A DNA stretch of 64,000 nt from Harmonia axyridis (lineage: Eukaryota > Arthropoda > Insecta > Coleoptera > Coccinellidae): positions 34,038,001 to 34,102,000 of the forward strand of contig NC_059503.1 of the NCBI RefSeq assembly GCF_914767665.1, written 5' to 3'. Below, piece after piece: positions 35,072-45,700 of the stretch. The position numbers and the translations under genes are program-made. Numbering within the stretch: the first letter of the stretch is position 1; the number at the start of each line of letters is the position of its first letter. Under the pieces are notes generated by a model, which did not search any database, was not told the origin of the DNA, and was given only the letters and a program-made list of their open reading frames with translations.

Positions 35072-35630
35072 CCGCCGTTTTGGAATAGATGGCTGTAGCG
35101 GTGAGTAGAAGTCGAAATTAATAGATCGTAGATGTCAAACCATAAGCTTAGGTATTTGTTAACATAACGCCATCGACATATTAATCGATTTGTGTCTGCA
35201 TCATAAATAATTTCGATTGAACATGTCTTCTTACGATCCAAATTCTCGTCGTTCGTGAGAGGTTTTAATTTTATGCTTTAATGTGAAGAAATATGCGGCT
35301 GAGGCTCATCGAATGCTCTCAAATACCTATTGCGAGGCTACTATTAGTGAAAAAACGTGCCGAGAATGGTTTCAACGCGTCAATTATGGAGATTCTGACG
35401 TCCAGCATGGCAGTGTAAGGGATAAGCTTTCCGAAGATGCAGAATTGGAGGCTTTACTCGATTGAGAATCGAGTCAAACACAACAAGAATTGGCAGGATC
35501 ATTGGGAGTGACGAAACAAGCCATATCAAAACGCCTGAAAGTCCAGGGAATGATTCAGAAATAAGGAAATTGGGTGCCGTACGAGTTGAAGCCGAGAGAT
35601 GTTGAACTGCATTTTGTTGCTGGATAACAC
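35072..35630 (+). pseudogene. Truncated mariner (same family as 967-2160)
   Basis: The copy begins with the same leader (CCGCCGTTTTGGAATAGATG) as 968 and has an ATG at 35223. HTH motifs follow: AEAHRMLSNTYCEATISE, TCREWFQRV, EDAELEALLD, then SSQTQQELAGSLGVTKQAIS-type sequence and NWVPYELKPRDVE. It ends near 35625 before any catalytic residue. Stops occur near 35257 and 35465. It retains the segment between QELAGS and KRLKV that is deleted in the 967 copy, so the two are independent copies. Confidence 0.85.
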
Positions 35631-36984
35631 ACATGACCATCTCATAAAATAAACGAAAATAGTCCATATGGGATTGAATTTGAACAACAAGGAAACTGAA
35701 ATTGTGGTTGTCCCAATATGGACATACAATTTTTTTTAGATTTCAACTTTTCCTACACAAATTTTTGGTTCACAATTTTATTTCTACTCATTTTTCCACA
35801 GTATAAAAATGCTTAGTACCTTGAAACGAATATTTCTTAGATTTTATGCATCAAGACATTAAAAGAGAATTTTAAATAGATATTCCGTCAACTTGTTCAT
35901 GAGTGATCAATACTCCAGATAATTCATCTTCATCCTTAAAGACTTATTAATTTTTTCAATAATAATATTAATATTTATCAATTCATTATAATTCAAATGG
36001 ATTCATAATGATAGAACTCAATGCCCTCACAACAATCAAATCTTATGTAGTGAAAATAATATGAAACAGTTTGGACGTCTAGCAAAGTAAATTGAACATA
36101 TTTTTATTTTATTATTTTGGGGTGAGAACGTTTTATCAAATCAAGGGTTTTATCAATTCGTTTCATCATGATCAAATTTATTGAAATTTAAATCCTGAAG
36201 AAACTAATACATCAACCCAGACCCAGTCAGAATATCAAAAAGTTTCAACCAAACTTTTCTATTATATCCCCAATCTATTTTCACTTGAACGCACCCCAAG
36301 CATTTTTCATTTATATCCTATTCTATATGTTCCGAGGAAACTTTTCTACGACCAAGATGTCTCTAAAAGAAACGTATTCTGTCCGCACTATTCACTCTTG
36401 GAGGAACGACGTGATTTGTGGTAATAATCATTATTATTTGTAAAAAATTTGATTTTTAATTAAAACATTTAAAAAAACATTATAGTTAAAGCTTCAGTTT
36501 TAATAATTCATGCAATATTTGTTTCACAGAACACCCAAAAATGAATAATCTTGTCTAGAAGAACACAGTTACGAAGTTTTAAGTTTCAATTCTGTCCTTC
36601 GAAATCTTTCCTGTGAAACCCAAAATCATTTAAGGACAAAACAATGAAGTTTTTGAATTCAGTATGAGCGATGAGGATTTTCACAGTTAACAGTGGACAT
36701 ACCAAAACCATAGTCTGGTGTTGAAATCTCAGTTTTCCAATTTTTTTTTTTCGATATTTTGTTCGAGTGTTCTATGATTTTAATGAAGTAATTTAAGCAA
36801 AATTTTGCATAAAGCTTGAAATTGTTATTCTATATTTGCTTGCAAAATCTCAACTCAGTGGGATATGTTGTCAACTATCGGTTTTTTTGCTCGAATATTC
36901 TATTATTATATGTTTTATGAATATATACCTGATATTTTCGTGATTACAGATCCGATCGGGTTGAGATTTAGCGTGTTTTATATA
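35631..36984. other. No recognised gene
   Basis: AT-rich unassigned sequence. A short inverted pair GTCCATATGGGA...TCCCAATATGGAC spans 35663-35720, adjacent to the truncated mariner, and may mark a small unrelated insertion. Confidence 0.3.
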
Positions 36985-37837
36985 CAGAGTGCGTCAAAAT
37001 TATGGAACAAATTCCTTTCTTCAGAAGAAAAATATTTGGCAACAAAATCCTGAAGCAGGTCAATTTTTGTTTCACTTTCACCGATGGTTTTTACCAAGGT
37101 TTTGGTATCTTCTCTACAGGCGTGCAGAAATTTTCTAGAAAAAAATTGTTTTGTTTAAAAATTTGTTAGTTCAAAGATGTTTTCAGTATGCGCACTTTGC
37201 CATGGCTCATTTACTTTGAGACGATAGTATCTGATGAAATTTGTCACCGAATGAAAGTCGACCACTACAGTTTTGTTCATGCACAACTTTCAACCCCCTC
37301 ACGTGAAAAATTAGAATGCGTGAATGCAGTTATGATCTTAAGTAGGTATGTTACAAGTTTAATTTAACTTATCTTGTAATGCACAATGACTGTCTGGGTG
37401 GTACTTCAATGCCGAAATAAATTTCCAATGTCACTCCATTTTTTTCTCCATTGAAGGATTCGTAGGGGTTGAAAGTTGTGCATGAACAAAACTGTGTTGG
37501 TCGGCTTTCATTCGGTGACAAATTTCATCAGGTACCATCGTCTCAAAATAAATGAGCAATGACAAAGTGCACATACTGAAAACCTCTTTGAACTAACTTA
37601 TTTTAAAAGAAATTTTTCTTGAAAATTTCTGCAAGCCTGTAAAGAAGATACAGAAACCTTGCCAAAAAAGTACCAACTTTCACTATTCAAAAAATTTAGA
37701 GGGTTGATGAGGATGGCACAGGTTGCGAAAAAAAGCCTCAAACAATGCATACAAATTTGGTAAAAGTGAAACAAAAATTGATCTGATTTTTTTTTTTCGG
37801 AGAAAATGAATTTGTACCATAAGTTTGACGCACACTG
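36985..37837. mobile_element. TA-flanked long-TIR element (CAG-GTGCGTCAAA family)
   Basis: The ends are CAGAGTGCGTCAAAATTATG and, inverted, CAGTGTGCGTCAAACTTATG, flanked by TA (36983-36984, 37838-37839). Inverted similarity extends about 320 bp inward (for example GACAAATTTCATCAG, GTTTTGTTCATGCACAAC on both sides). The right arm has about 100 extra bases (around 37680-37780). No transposase was recognised in the short centre. It directly abuts a LINE fragment on its right. Confidence 0.8.
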
Positions 37838-37844
37838 TATAGAA

Positions 37845-38170
37845 TATTTTAAGCTCTGTGCGAAATTTTGAGCTGATAACGTCTTCTGAATCAAATCAGT
37901 ATTTTACTGCGCTACATATGTTTATAAAAATCTGGACCATTTTCCATCCAATGGCCTATATCATCTTTTCAATACTAGAGGAAGAGATAAGCTCAGCATT
38001 CCATAACACAGACGGAAATTTTCCCAACTTGACTTCTGGGGTCCAAAAATCTACAAAAAGCTGCCTGAATCAATAAAGCAATTATCAGAGAAGAAGTTCG
38101 AAAAAAATCTGAAGCAGATACTCTGAGAGAATTCAGTATATTCATTGGAAGAATTCTTCAAAAACTGAAA
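37845..38170 (+). pseudogene. LINE ORF2 C-terminal fragment
   Basis: In mixed frames the plus strand reads FIKIWTIFHP-type sequence, then LYHLFNTRGRDKLSIP (about 37960), KIYKKLPESIKQLSEKKFEK (about 38050-38110) and YSLEEFFKN followed by a stop (38165-38167). This is the same C-terminal region as in the LINE at 33182, but the sequences differ, so it is a different family or an old copy. It is 5'-truncated at the boundary with the element 36985-37837. Confidence 0.75.
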
Positions 38171-40649
38171 TGTGTTTTTTTCTATTTTGACCTGGCATGT
38201 AATTCTTTGATGCTGTTGTTTATTATATTATATATTCACATAGCGTAAAACAATGATGAAAGCGCTCAAAATATCCTGGCTTCACATCAATGCTTTTCTC
38301 ATTTTTTAATTATTTAAATCAGAATAACACTTATTAATTCCTATTTTTTTTCTCTTAATTAACATTATTCAATAAAAATATCTTTTTATTCTACGCCTTC
38401 CTATTACAATTGCATAAATGAAAATAGATTTCTCTATATTCTTCTTCCATTCGTATGAATAGAGCTCATGAATCGACACATGTGGTCTCTGCACATTTCC
38501 ATTTCATCTATTACATTGCCACAGCTTGTCATCTGTTTACATCTACATCTCCATAAAAAATAGTCTTCCGTAGATTTTCAGGACAGCCTAACGTAGAACC
38601 GACAGTGGAAAATACGAAGCAGGCTGGAACTGTCTAACTCCATTAATCTTGAAACTCGTTTTTTATTCATGGAAGGCATTTGTTACATTTTTCTTCTTGT
38701 CTAGAGACACAACGATAGATGTGTATCAAATGGAGAGACTCAGAGGAGAGAAGAGTGATTAAAACCAGAGAAAAGTAATCATATTTCAACCCATTAAAAA
38801 ATATCCTTGCATGTTGATAAGATCAATACATTGATAATAATAATAACCTTTACTGAATTTTTCAAATGGAACATAAAGAGAAAAAATATAAAAATGATTA
38901 TTCCTCGGATTATTCCAATTACAATTACAGATCGAAGTTCAGATGGGCCATTCACCCCCTGTTCTAAAACTCAAACGCTAAACATTAGTAATCGTGATAA
39001 TATTTTGAGAAATATGCACCTGTAATTTGGTCAAGTGTTTATTGACACGTTGGGCCGCGACTTCTTTCACGTGTGAAATAATCTTCGCATAATTTCTAAT
39101 TTCTCTGCGATCCCAGTTGATATATTCACACCCTGAGGAGGAATCGTTGACCGACAAGAAAGTTTAGGGACACTCAAGTCTTACCTCATGTTTTTTATTC
39201 TCCTTCATTGATTTCGTCATTTTAACTTGTAATGTAGAAGGAGTAGAAAAATGATTTTTATTACTCCCCCTTTAGAAATTAACGAAAATCGTACAACAGG
39301 CCAACTATGTGAATGTAACTGTTAGGGATTCACGGCTTGGCTTGGTTTGATTGAAATGGGAAGGAACCTGGCAGAAAGGACTTTTATTTATTAAACTTAT
39401 TGTATAAAACAACCGAAAATATCAACTTTTTTGGAATAGGAATATAAATGAAATCACTATAAATCATATATGTGAAACGTATAGCCATTTTTACAATCTA
39501 TTCTTCTCGGAATTCCGATTTCTTGGAGAAAGTAGAAAATCCAACCTTCCAATATTTGCCGCCCTCCGATTTGCCATCAGTTTTTGGATTTGCCTAAGTT
39601 TTTATGGAATTGAATGCTATCGTGAAAGAAGTTTAGTTAACAACGGAACCCTCTAATTTTGTTCATAATTAAAATATCGATGAAAAAATGAGTTAACATC
39701 TGAGTACACATTGTCTTTTTTCAACGATTCAGTCCACATGGTTATCTGAATATAAGCTAACTTTTATTTCTTTTGTTGACCCCTGAATACAAAAAATGAA
39801 GTAATTGAGGACGGCATCTGAACATTGATGTTCTCGAGGAATCAAGCTACAATGCAAAAAAATAGTTGCTCAAATTGGCTGAATGGTTCAACAGAAAATG
39901 AATTACAAACTTCTTAGGAATTTTTTCTATTATCCTAATTTTTCCGGTGTGTATACAATAAGAAATTTCAAAAGTCAAAAACAAGTAATTTTCTATTCTT
40001 GAATTAATTTATTCCTGTATAGAAACAAACAAAATATAAAACATATTTAATTATTGCCACCCATTCGGAGGAATTCAAGGAATGAATTCTTGAAATTTAT
40101 CAGTACAATGGAAAAATAATTTGAACTTGTGTAAATCATTCAGTCAGAAATATTATTATTGGAAGAGTTTTGATATTAGATCTCACCATGGAAATTCAAT
40201 AGTTTTTTCGTGGAATTCATCAGTGATGAAAATTTTGATTGGAAAATATTCAATCAATAAAATTAATTGCACGTATAAAGCAGATATGAATTCCCGAGTG
40301 AATTCCATTTATAGGTACTCCAATTCGACTAAGCGAAATTGCCTCGGATCCTATACAACTCTTGTGCATTATTGGATCAAAATTACGCATCAATGAATTA
40401 ATTGAAGAATTGTTTAGCATCAATTTCGGTAATATCAAACATCATTATACTGGCATCATTATTAGGATGGTAACAAAGAAATTGATTGAATTTATTAATT
40501 GTTTTGTTTATTCTGATAAATAATTTCTTTCCAGGATAGGGCTGGTATTTTGTGCTTAATTTTTTGTCGAATAATCAGTGGCGGATCCATGGTAATGTTT
40601 AGAAGATATTGGATAGAAAAATTCTATTATGACAAAAGAAAAATATATT
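38171..40649. other. No recognised gene
   Basis: About 2.5 kb of AT-rich DNA. Short frames (38807-39025, 40121-40396) show no known domain. A TTTGCCGCCC string at about 39555 resembles the hAT-type termini discussed elsewhere. CAGTGGCGGATCC at about 40577 resembles a common arthropod transposon start but has no partner. None can be called as a feature. Confidence 0.3.
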
Positions 40650-40651
40650 TA

Positions 40652-41245
40652 CTGACAAAGAAACTGCAACACTCAGAGGGAGCTGTTTAAATTTAAATTT
40701 TTTCTTTGTAAAACATAGATAGTAGAGCAAGGAGTAAATAATTGAATTTGTATAAAAAAATCGTGAAGGTTTTTTCATGTAAACAATTTTTGTTAATTGA
40801 ACATCGTAGTCGTTTCTTGCAAGTTTTTTAAATTTGACAAAAAATCAGCTGTTTGAGGTTATCCAAAGATAATGTTTATTTGTTGTTAAAATGCTATGAG
40901 CACATGTGCGCGGATTTTATCACCAGCTAAGTGAATTTGAAAGAGGTCAAATTTTTGGTATACGGGAGGCGGGGTTGTCACGAGGGTTGTCATTTCGAGA
41001 AATCGCTAACCGTACGAACAGAAATCCAACATCCAACTACTATTATAAGATGTTGTCAAGCGTGGTTTGATAATGCCCAAAATCGAAGAAGAGTAGGCAC
41101 CGGACTTCAAAGGGGCACAAATGAAGTTCAAGATCGATGTCTAAGACTTATGGCCATTAGAGACCAATTTGCGACAACACGATCTTTGGCTGATGAGTGG
41201 TTTGGTTGACGAGGCCATCCTGTAATCTCGCAAGGGACTTTGGGA
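40652..41245 (+). pseudogene. Tc1-like transposon, 5' end and HTH part of transposase
   Basis: After TA (40650-40651) the element starts CTGACAAAGAAACTGCAACA, which fits a Tc1-like TIR. The transposase N terminus follows: HQLSEFERGQIFGIREAG, LSFREIANRTNRNP (40921-41035). A frame change then leads to CCQAWFDNAQNRRRVGTG, RGTNEVQDRCLRLMAIRDQF and TRSLADEWFG (41062-41205). These are the two helix-turn-helix units and the R-RR-GTG linker of Tc1-type transposases, which bind the TIRs. The catalytic domain and the right end are missing after about 41245. Confidence 0.8.
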
Positions 41246-42165
41246 GATACAAATTTCCGAAATTTAAGGGTTGAAAAAACTACTCCTGGATCCCAAGGTC
41301 AGTCAATCATTTTCTCACAGTTTATTCACATCGCTAATAGTAAACTACATGCCTAATATGGTTATGATTCGACGTGTACTTCCAGAGATATGACTTTTTC
41401 AAATTAGACAGATGTTAATTTGAATGAAAACGTTGCTAAAATACCCCGAGGTCTATAGGAAATCAATATTCCCTCCAACGGATACTCTAAATACTATGCG
41501 AAACCCACTTCCGAAATTTATATGCGATCTAGTGAATATTTTGATCAGAAATCGTTATTTTGCCGCACGCCACTGGTCACCGCCTTCGGGTGTTTCCGTC
41601 TGCTGGAAACGGTCTGCTAAGTTCACACCGGTCGCCATAAACACGAATTTTCACATGAAGTTCGAAATCTTAATGCATTTTCAATCTGCATCCAAATTTG
41701 TGGATTTGAAATTATCAGGAAAACAATACTTAGGTCATTTTTACGGAACCCCGAGGCATTCGAGATGAGTAGTCTGAAAATTCCAAGGTATGATATGAAT
41801 TTGACTATTTCTTGTATTATTGTACCTCCGGTAACGGACTTTCTTCAGATTTATGGACAGAAAAATCCGATAGTGTCTTCATAAGAAGAAATCAAAAGGT
41901 CTACACACTACAGAACTATTGAATTTGAAGATTGAAATAGAATAATTAGATCGAATAATGTCACATATCAATATTCCAGTTTGGAAAATATTTCGAATCT
42001 TTGTAACAGTGCTTGGATTGATCCTTTTCATGAACTTGTTCCTGAATTATAAATAAATAAATAAATACCAATAAATATCAATTTTAGTGCATATTTTACC
42101 AGATGTTTACTCAGTTCTTATTCTTGCATTGAGCATGAGTAATTATCACGTGGAATAGAAATGAA
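41246..42165. other. No recognised gene
   Basis: Unassigned; the 114-codon frame at 41424-41768 has no domain I know. An (AAAT)n stretch near 42050-42070 could be the tail of a retroposed sequence to its left, but no coding part is recognisable. Confidence 0.3.
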
Positions 42166-43045
42166 TGTAGGATCCAATTATTGTTCCCTGTTAATAATTG
42201 CGATGGTCAACCGGATGCTTGGAGACCTATTAGTTTCTTTTAGTGTCGAGGGCATGACAGTTTCAATTGATTTACAGGGAACGAATTGTTATTGTTTATA
42301 TAATGTAAAAAGGATGTGTAATTCTTCGGGGTGTGGAAGAATGTGTCAAGTCGGTTGTAAAACTTAAGGGATTTACTGGAGTTGGGAAAGTTCTAGAACA
42401 AGACGGTTGTACCAGATGTGTTACATCTGTTGATCAGGTTCTAGTCCTTCTAGAATATTCGATTTCCAGGAATCCGCGAAGATCTTTGGGGGCGGTACGG
42501 CAGAAGCTCTCATTGGACTAGGGGATGGTACCTTCCCCTAAGGGTGTGGTCGAACCGAGAGAAGGGAGGTCTATATTCGAGAGAGGGTAGTTCCAATCGG
42601 CAGAGAGTACAGTTCAAATTAAACCGAAGACGGGTACAGACGGTACAGTTTAACTTAAGTCGAAGACGATTCAAGTTCGGGCGGTCAACTTGAAACGTAA
42701 GACGAAAAGACGTTTCGCGGACTAGATTAAGACGCGTCGCGAACAAGTTAAAGACGAGACGACCGAAAACTTGGAGTACGACGAAGACGTGATAAACGAA
42801 GACGTTTCGAGTAATCAACAAGCGAGTTAAAGACGAAATTCAGTACCGTAGTGAAAATCTTGTTATTAGGACTTTATTAGGATTTTCTCAATACTGAGTT
42901 TGTACTGTTTAATTGTGGCTTTGTAAATAGATGTAAATAATTCAAAAGAGTTTAATTATTACAAATCCAACAAAGTCACGGAGAAAAAGACGAAAGGCCA
43001 GGTAATCGAATCATACCTTTAGACGATCGATTAACTAAGCCTACA
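42166..43045. mobile_element. Solo LTR, copy C, with 4-bp duplication TGAA
   Basis: It starts TGTAGGATCCAATTATTG and ends ..ACTAAGCCTACA, flanked by TGAA on both sides (42162-42165, 43046-43049). It is co-linear with copy A over its full length, including the AGACG-rich middle (about 42600-42830). Copy A has two tandem 36-bp units; here only one is evident. No internal region adjoins. Confidence 0.9.
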
Positions 43046-43049
43046 TGAA

Positions 43050-43540
43050 TAATCATTGAATTGAAAAACTTTGACATCGCTCTTTTCTCCTTATTCGAGA
43101 TATTATGTAATCCATCTTCAATTCCGTCAAATAGCATAACACCTTGTGAAAAATAACAGAGCATCCAGAAAAAAACCTTATTCCGTCTTGAAAAAACCAA
43201 TGCTCGTATACACCATCCATCCTGTCCAAGGCTTGACGTAAATCTTACTTAGCAGAGAGGCTGTTCTCATATCCTATCTCGCGTAAAAAGAATTTTATTC
43301 ACGACACCCCGGAAGCCCTCAGAATGTTCTCCATACGATGGAGTTGACATATCATCATTTACACAACATCACAGACGCCACTAGAATATTTTCTAGCCCA
43401 TTTCTAGAAGGAGAAAAAAGGGGTAAATTGCGCGGCCGTGCATCATCATCTATAACAAAACACAGTTTGATTTTGATGTGAATTCATTATATTCCTCTAT
43501 CTAACATGTGACCTCCGAAAATTTTGCACAACCCATATAT
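43050..43540. other. No recognised gene
   Basis: Moderate-GC sequence between a solo LTR and a foldback element; nothing identifiable. Confidence 0.3.
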
Positions 43541-44877
43541 AATAGTGGAAAAAATTAAAGGATCAAAATAAAATTCGAAATTTTTGGCGGTTATTCAAAG
43601 TGCTGTATTTTTAGTGGCATGGTCGTATCACAATTTGAAAATAAATTTTTCGAACATTGAAGTTTATAGAAAACTTGTTCACTCTGCTTCAAAATCCTCC
43701 TTTCAACACTTCGATACGAGCACTTCTCACTGAAATATCGAACTTTGAATAGAAAAGGAACCATTTGTCTTGAATCATCAATATCTCGGCCACCAATGAT
43801 TGCACAAAAAAGTTAAGAGATGTACCGAAACCTTGAATGAACCCGCTACAACAAGTTAATATTGGTTTTTTGAAAAAAAAATTTTTTCACACAAAAACCC
43901 CACAGAATATCAATTTAATCCATGGAGCGGTTTCTTTGTTTCATTCGATCGAATTTTCAATTTATTCAAAGGATAACGATTTTTGATTTGAATGTTCATA
44001 ATCTCCCACAAAATAAACAAATAAAATTTTCAAGTTTTTTTTCTGTATTTTCGTCAATAAAAGTGTTTGAATTCATGAATTGAATTTTTCGAAAATTGTC
44101 ACTTTCGATTTTTTTTTATTGACTCTTAATAATTCGAGACAACATGTTATTATCATTTCTAATGCGATTCCGTAATTTCATTCCATGATCTTGATGATAA
44201 AAACCTTATTAATTTCGAAAGTTGATATACCCAAGGGAATTTCGAACTCGATCTTCTCGTTTTTCAGAAATTGCATATCTCAACTTTTCATCTATCGCTA
44301 AAAAAAGCCAGTTCATTTTCACAACGCCTTTGCAAAATTTGATAATTATTTTGATTCCCTATCATGGTTAGAAGGCGTGATCCTTCAATTTTTTTTGAAA
44401 ATTCGATCGAATGGAACGAAAATTGATTGAATTGAAATTCTGTGGAATTTTTGTGGTGATATTGAAATGTAAAACGCACCCTTACATTGATGGTTTCCTC
44501 GATTATATCAATTCCGAAAGATCTTTTTTTCTCAACTTTTCAAATTGATGTAGAGAACGAAAAAGATTTTTTTAAAAAACCAATAGCTACTTCTTATAGA
44601 GTATTGAATCAATATTTCAAAACACCCCTTAAGTTTTCGGTGCAATCATTGATTGGTGAGATCTTCATGGTTAAAAATTTCACAGAAATTTTTCTCACTG
44701 CATTCATTAGCATTGATTTTGCTCAAACAATTTCTTGATCAGGAGATCTCTGAATTATAAGCTTCAAAAAAATTTTTTTTTAATTTGGATTGGACTATTT
44801 TTATCGAATATATAGCCATCTGAATCACCGCTAAAAATTTCGAATTTGATCCTTTAATTTATTCCCCTAGTGTATAA
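43541..44877. mobile_element. Foldback element with GGAAAAAATTAAAGGATC ends
   Basis: The left end (ATAATAGTGGAAAAAATTAAAGG.. from about 43541) and the inverted right end (ATACACTAGGGGAATAAATTAAAGG..) share AATTAAAGGATCAAA, AATTCGAAATTTTT and GCGGT-ATTCA. The similarity reappears further in, for example CCACAGAAT-TCAATT and CATTCGATCGAATTTTCAA on both sides. The arms are therefore at least 450 bp, with much divergence. TA is plausible at both ends. No transposase was recognised. Confidence 0.65.
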
Positions 44878-45365
44878 TATGCTATAACTCCTCAACTGTC
44901 GTGATGAATCGAGTTTCTCCCTTCCTCGAGTGTAAAAGCGTATTCAGTTTTAGTATTTATATATTAAGTTATATTAGTTATCTGAATTTGTTTATAGGTT
45001 GTCCGTTCAGCAGATTGCCTATCTATTCGAGTGTTATGAGTTTTGGGAGGATGTTTTGTAAAATGATAGTGTTCAAGCTGTTTATATTGAACTATCGGAA
45101 CCTAGAGAAATATAAGACGAAGATCCTGCATATCTGCCAATGCAATCTGCAAACTGGTTGCAAATGCTGAAGTGTATCACGTTAGGTAATTTTTACAGGA
45201 TGATGATGAAGAATCATTCTTCATACAGATAATGTCCTTTTATCAACCATTGCGTCAATATCCAAATTATCGGAGAAAACTGAGTTGAAAAGATGGACAC
45301 AACAAAAGGACCTTCCATATACATTAGATCTGTTTTCAGAATGTGATGTGTCTTAATATAGAAAT
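44878..45365. other. No recognised gene
   Basis: A stretch left of the piggyBac fragment that may contain more of that element in unreadable form (an 89-codon frame, 44901-45170, with several cysteines near its end), but I cannot support this. Confidence 0.25.
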
Positions 45366-45700
45366 TTGAATTCCATCGATATCCTATTGTCCTATTCTAC
45401 GTGGCTTATAGTGCAGCTGTTCAAAATTCATCACTCTGAAACTACCCAGCTGATTTTCAGGAGAGAAGGCCTACCTGAAGAAATTTTAGAATTTACCGAA
45501 ATCATCAGGAAGTTCAGCGAATTCTATAATATTTCCAGATGTTCGCCTTGATAGTAGAGATTATTTTGTTGAATATGCCCCGAAAAATAAACGTGTTAAA
45601 GCGAATCATACTCGTACTGGTAGCTCTGTTCGCACCCAGTGTCGAAAATGAGACGTTGGACTATGCATTGACTGCTTCCTACATTTCCTCACACGATAAA
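45366..45700 (+). pseudogene. piggyBac-type transposase C-terminal fragment
   Basis: Mixed plus-strand frames read AAVQNS (about 45408), then HHSETTQLIFRREGLPEEIL (45428-45487), then DVRLDSRDYFVEY (about 45539-45580), PKNKRVK, TGSSVRTQCRKC-like sequence and VGLCIDCFLHF (about 45655). A-V-Q-N, LxFRRE and a C-terminal cysteine-rich segment with C-x-x-C and LC-x-x-CF are hallmarks of the end of piggyBac transposases. That cysteine domain binds the element's ends in intact copies. At least two frameshifts and a stop are present; the catalytic core and the TTAA-flanked ends were not found. Confidence 0.7.

Noticed and set aside
40577..40590. CAGTGGCGGATCC as a transposon terminus
   Set aside because: It resembles a common arthropod element start, but no partner end or target duplication was found.
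41424..41768. 114-codon plus-strand frame as a gene
   Set aside because: No domain, no neighbours that would support it, and composition like its surroundings.
15821..43045. The GACG-rich regions as CRISPR or satellite arrays
   Set aside because: The words are not regularly spaced repeats with spacers, and they lie inside sequences with LTR tips and 4-bp target duplications.
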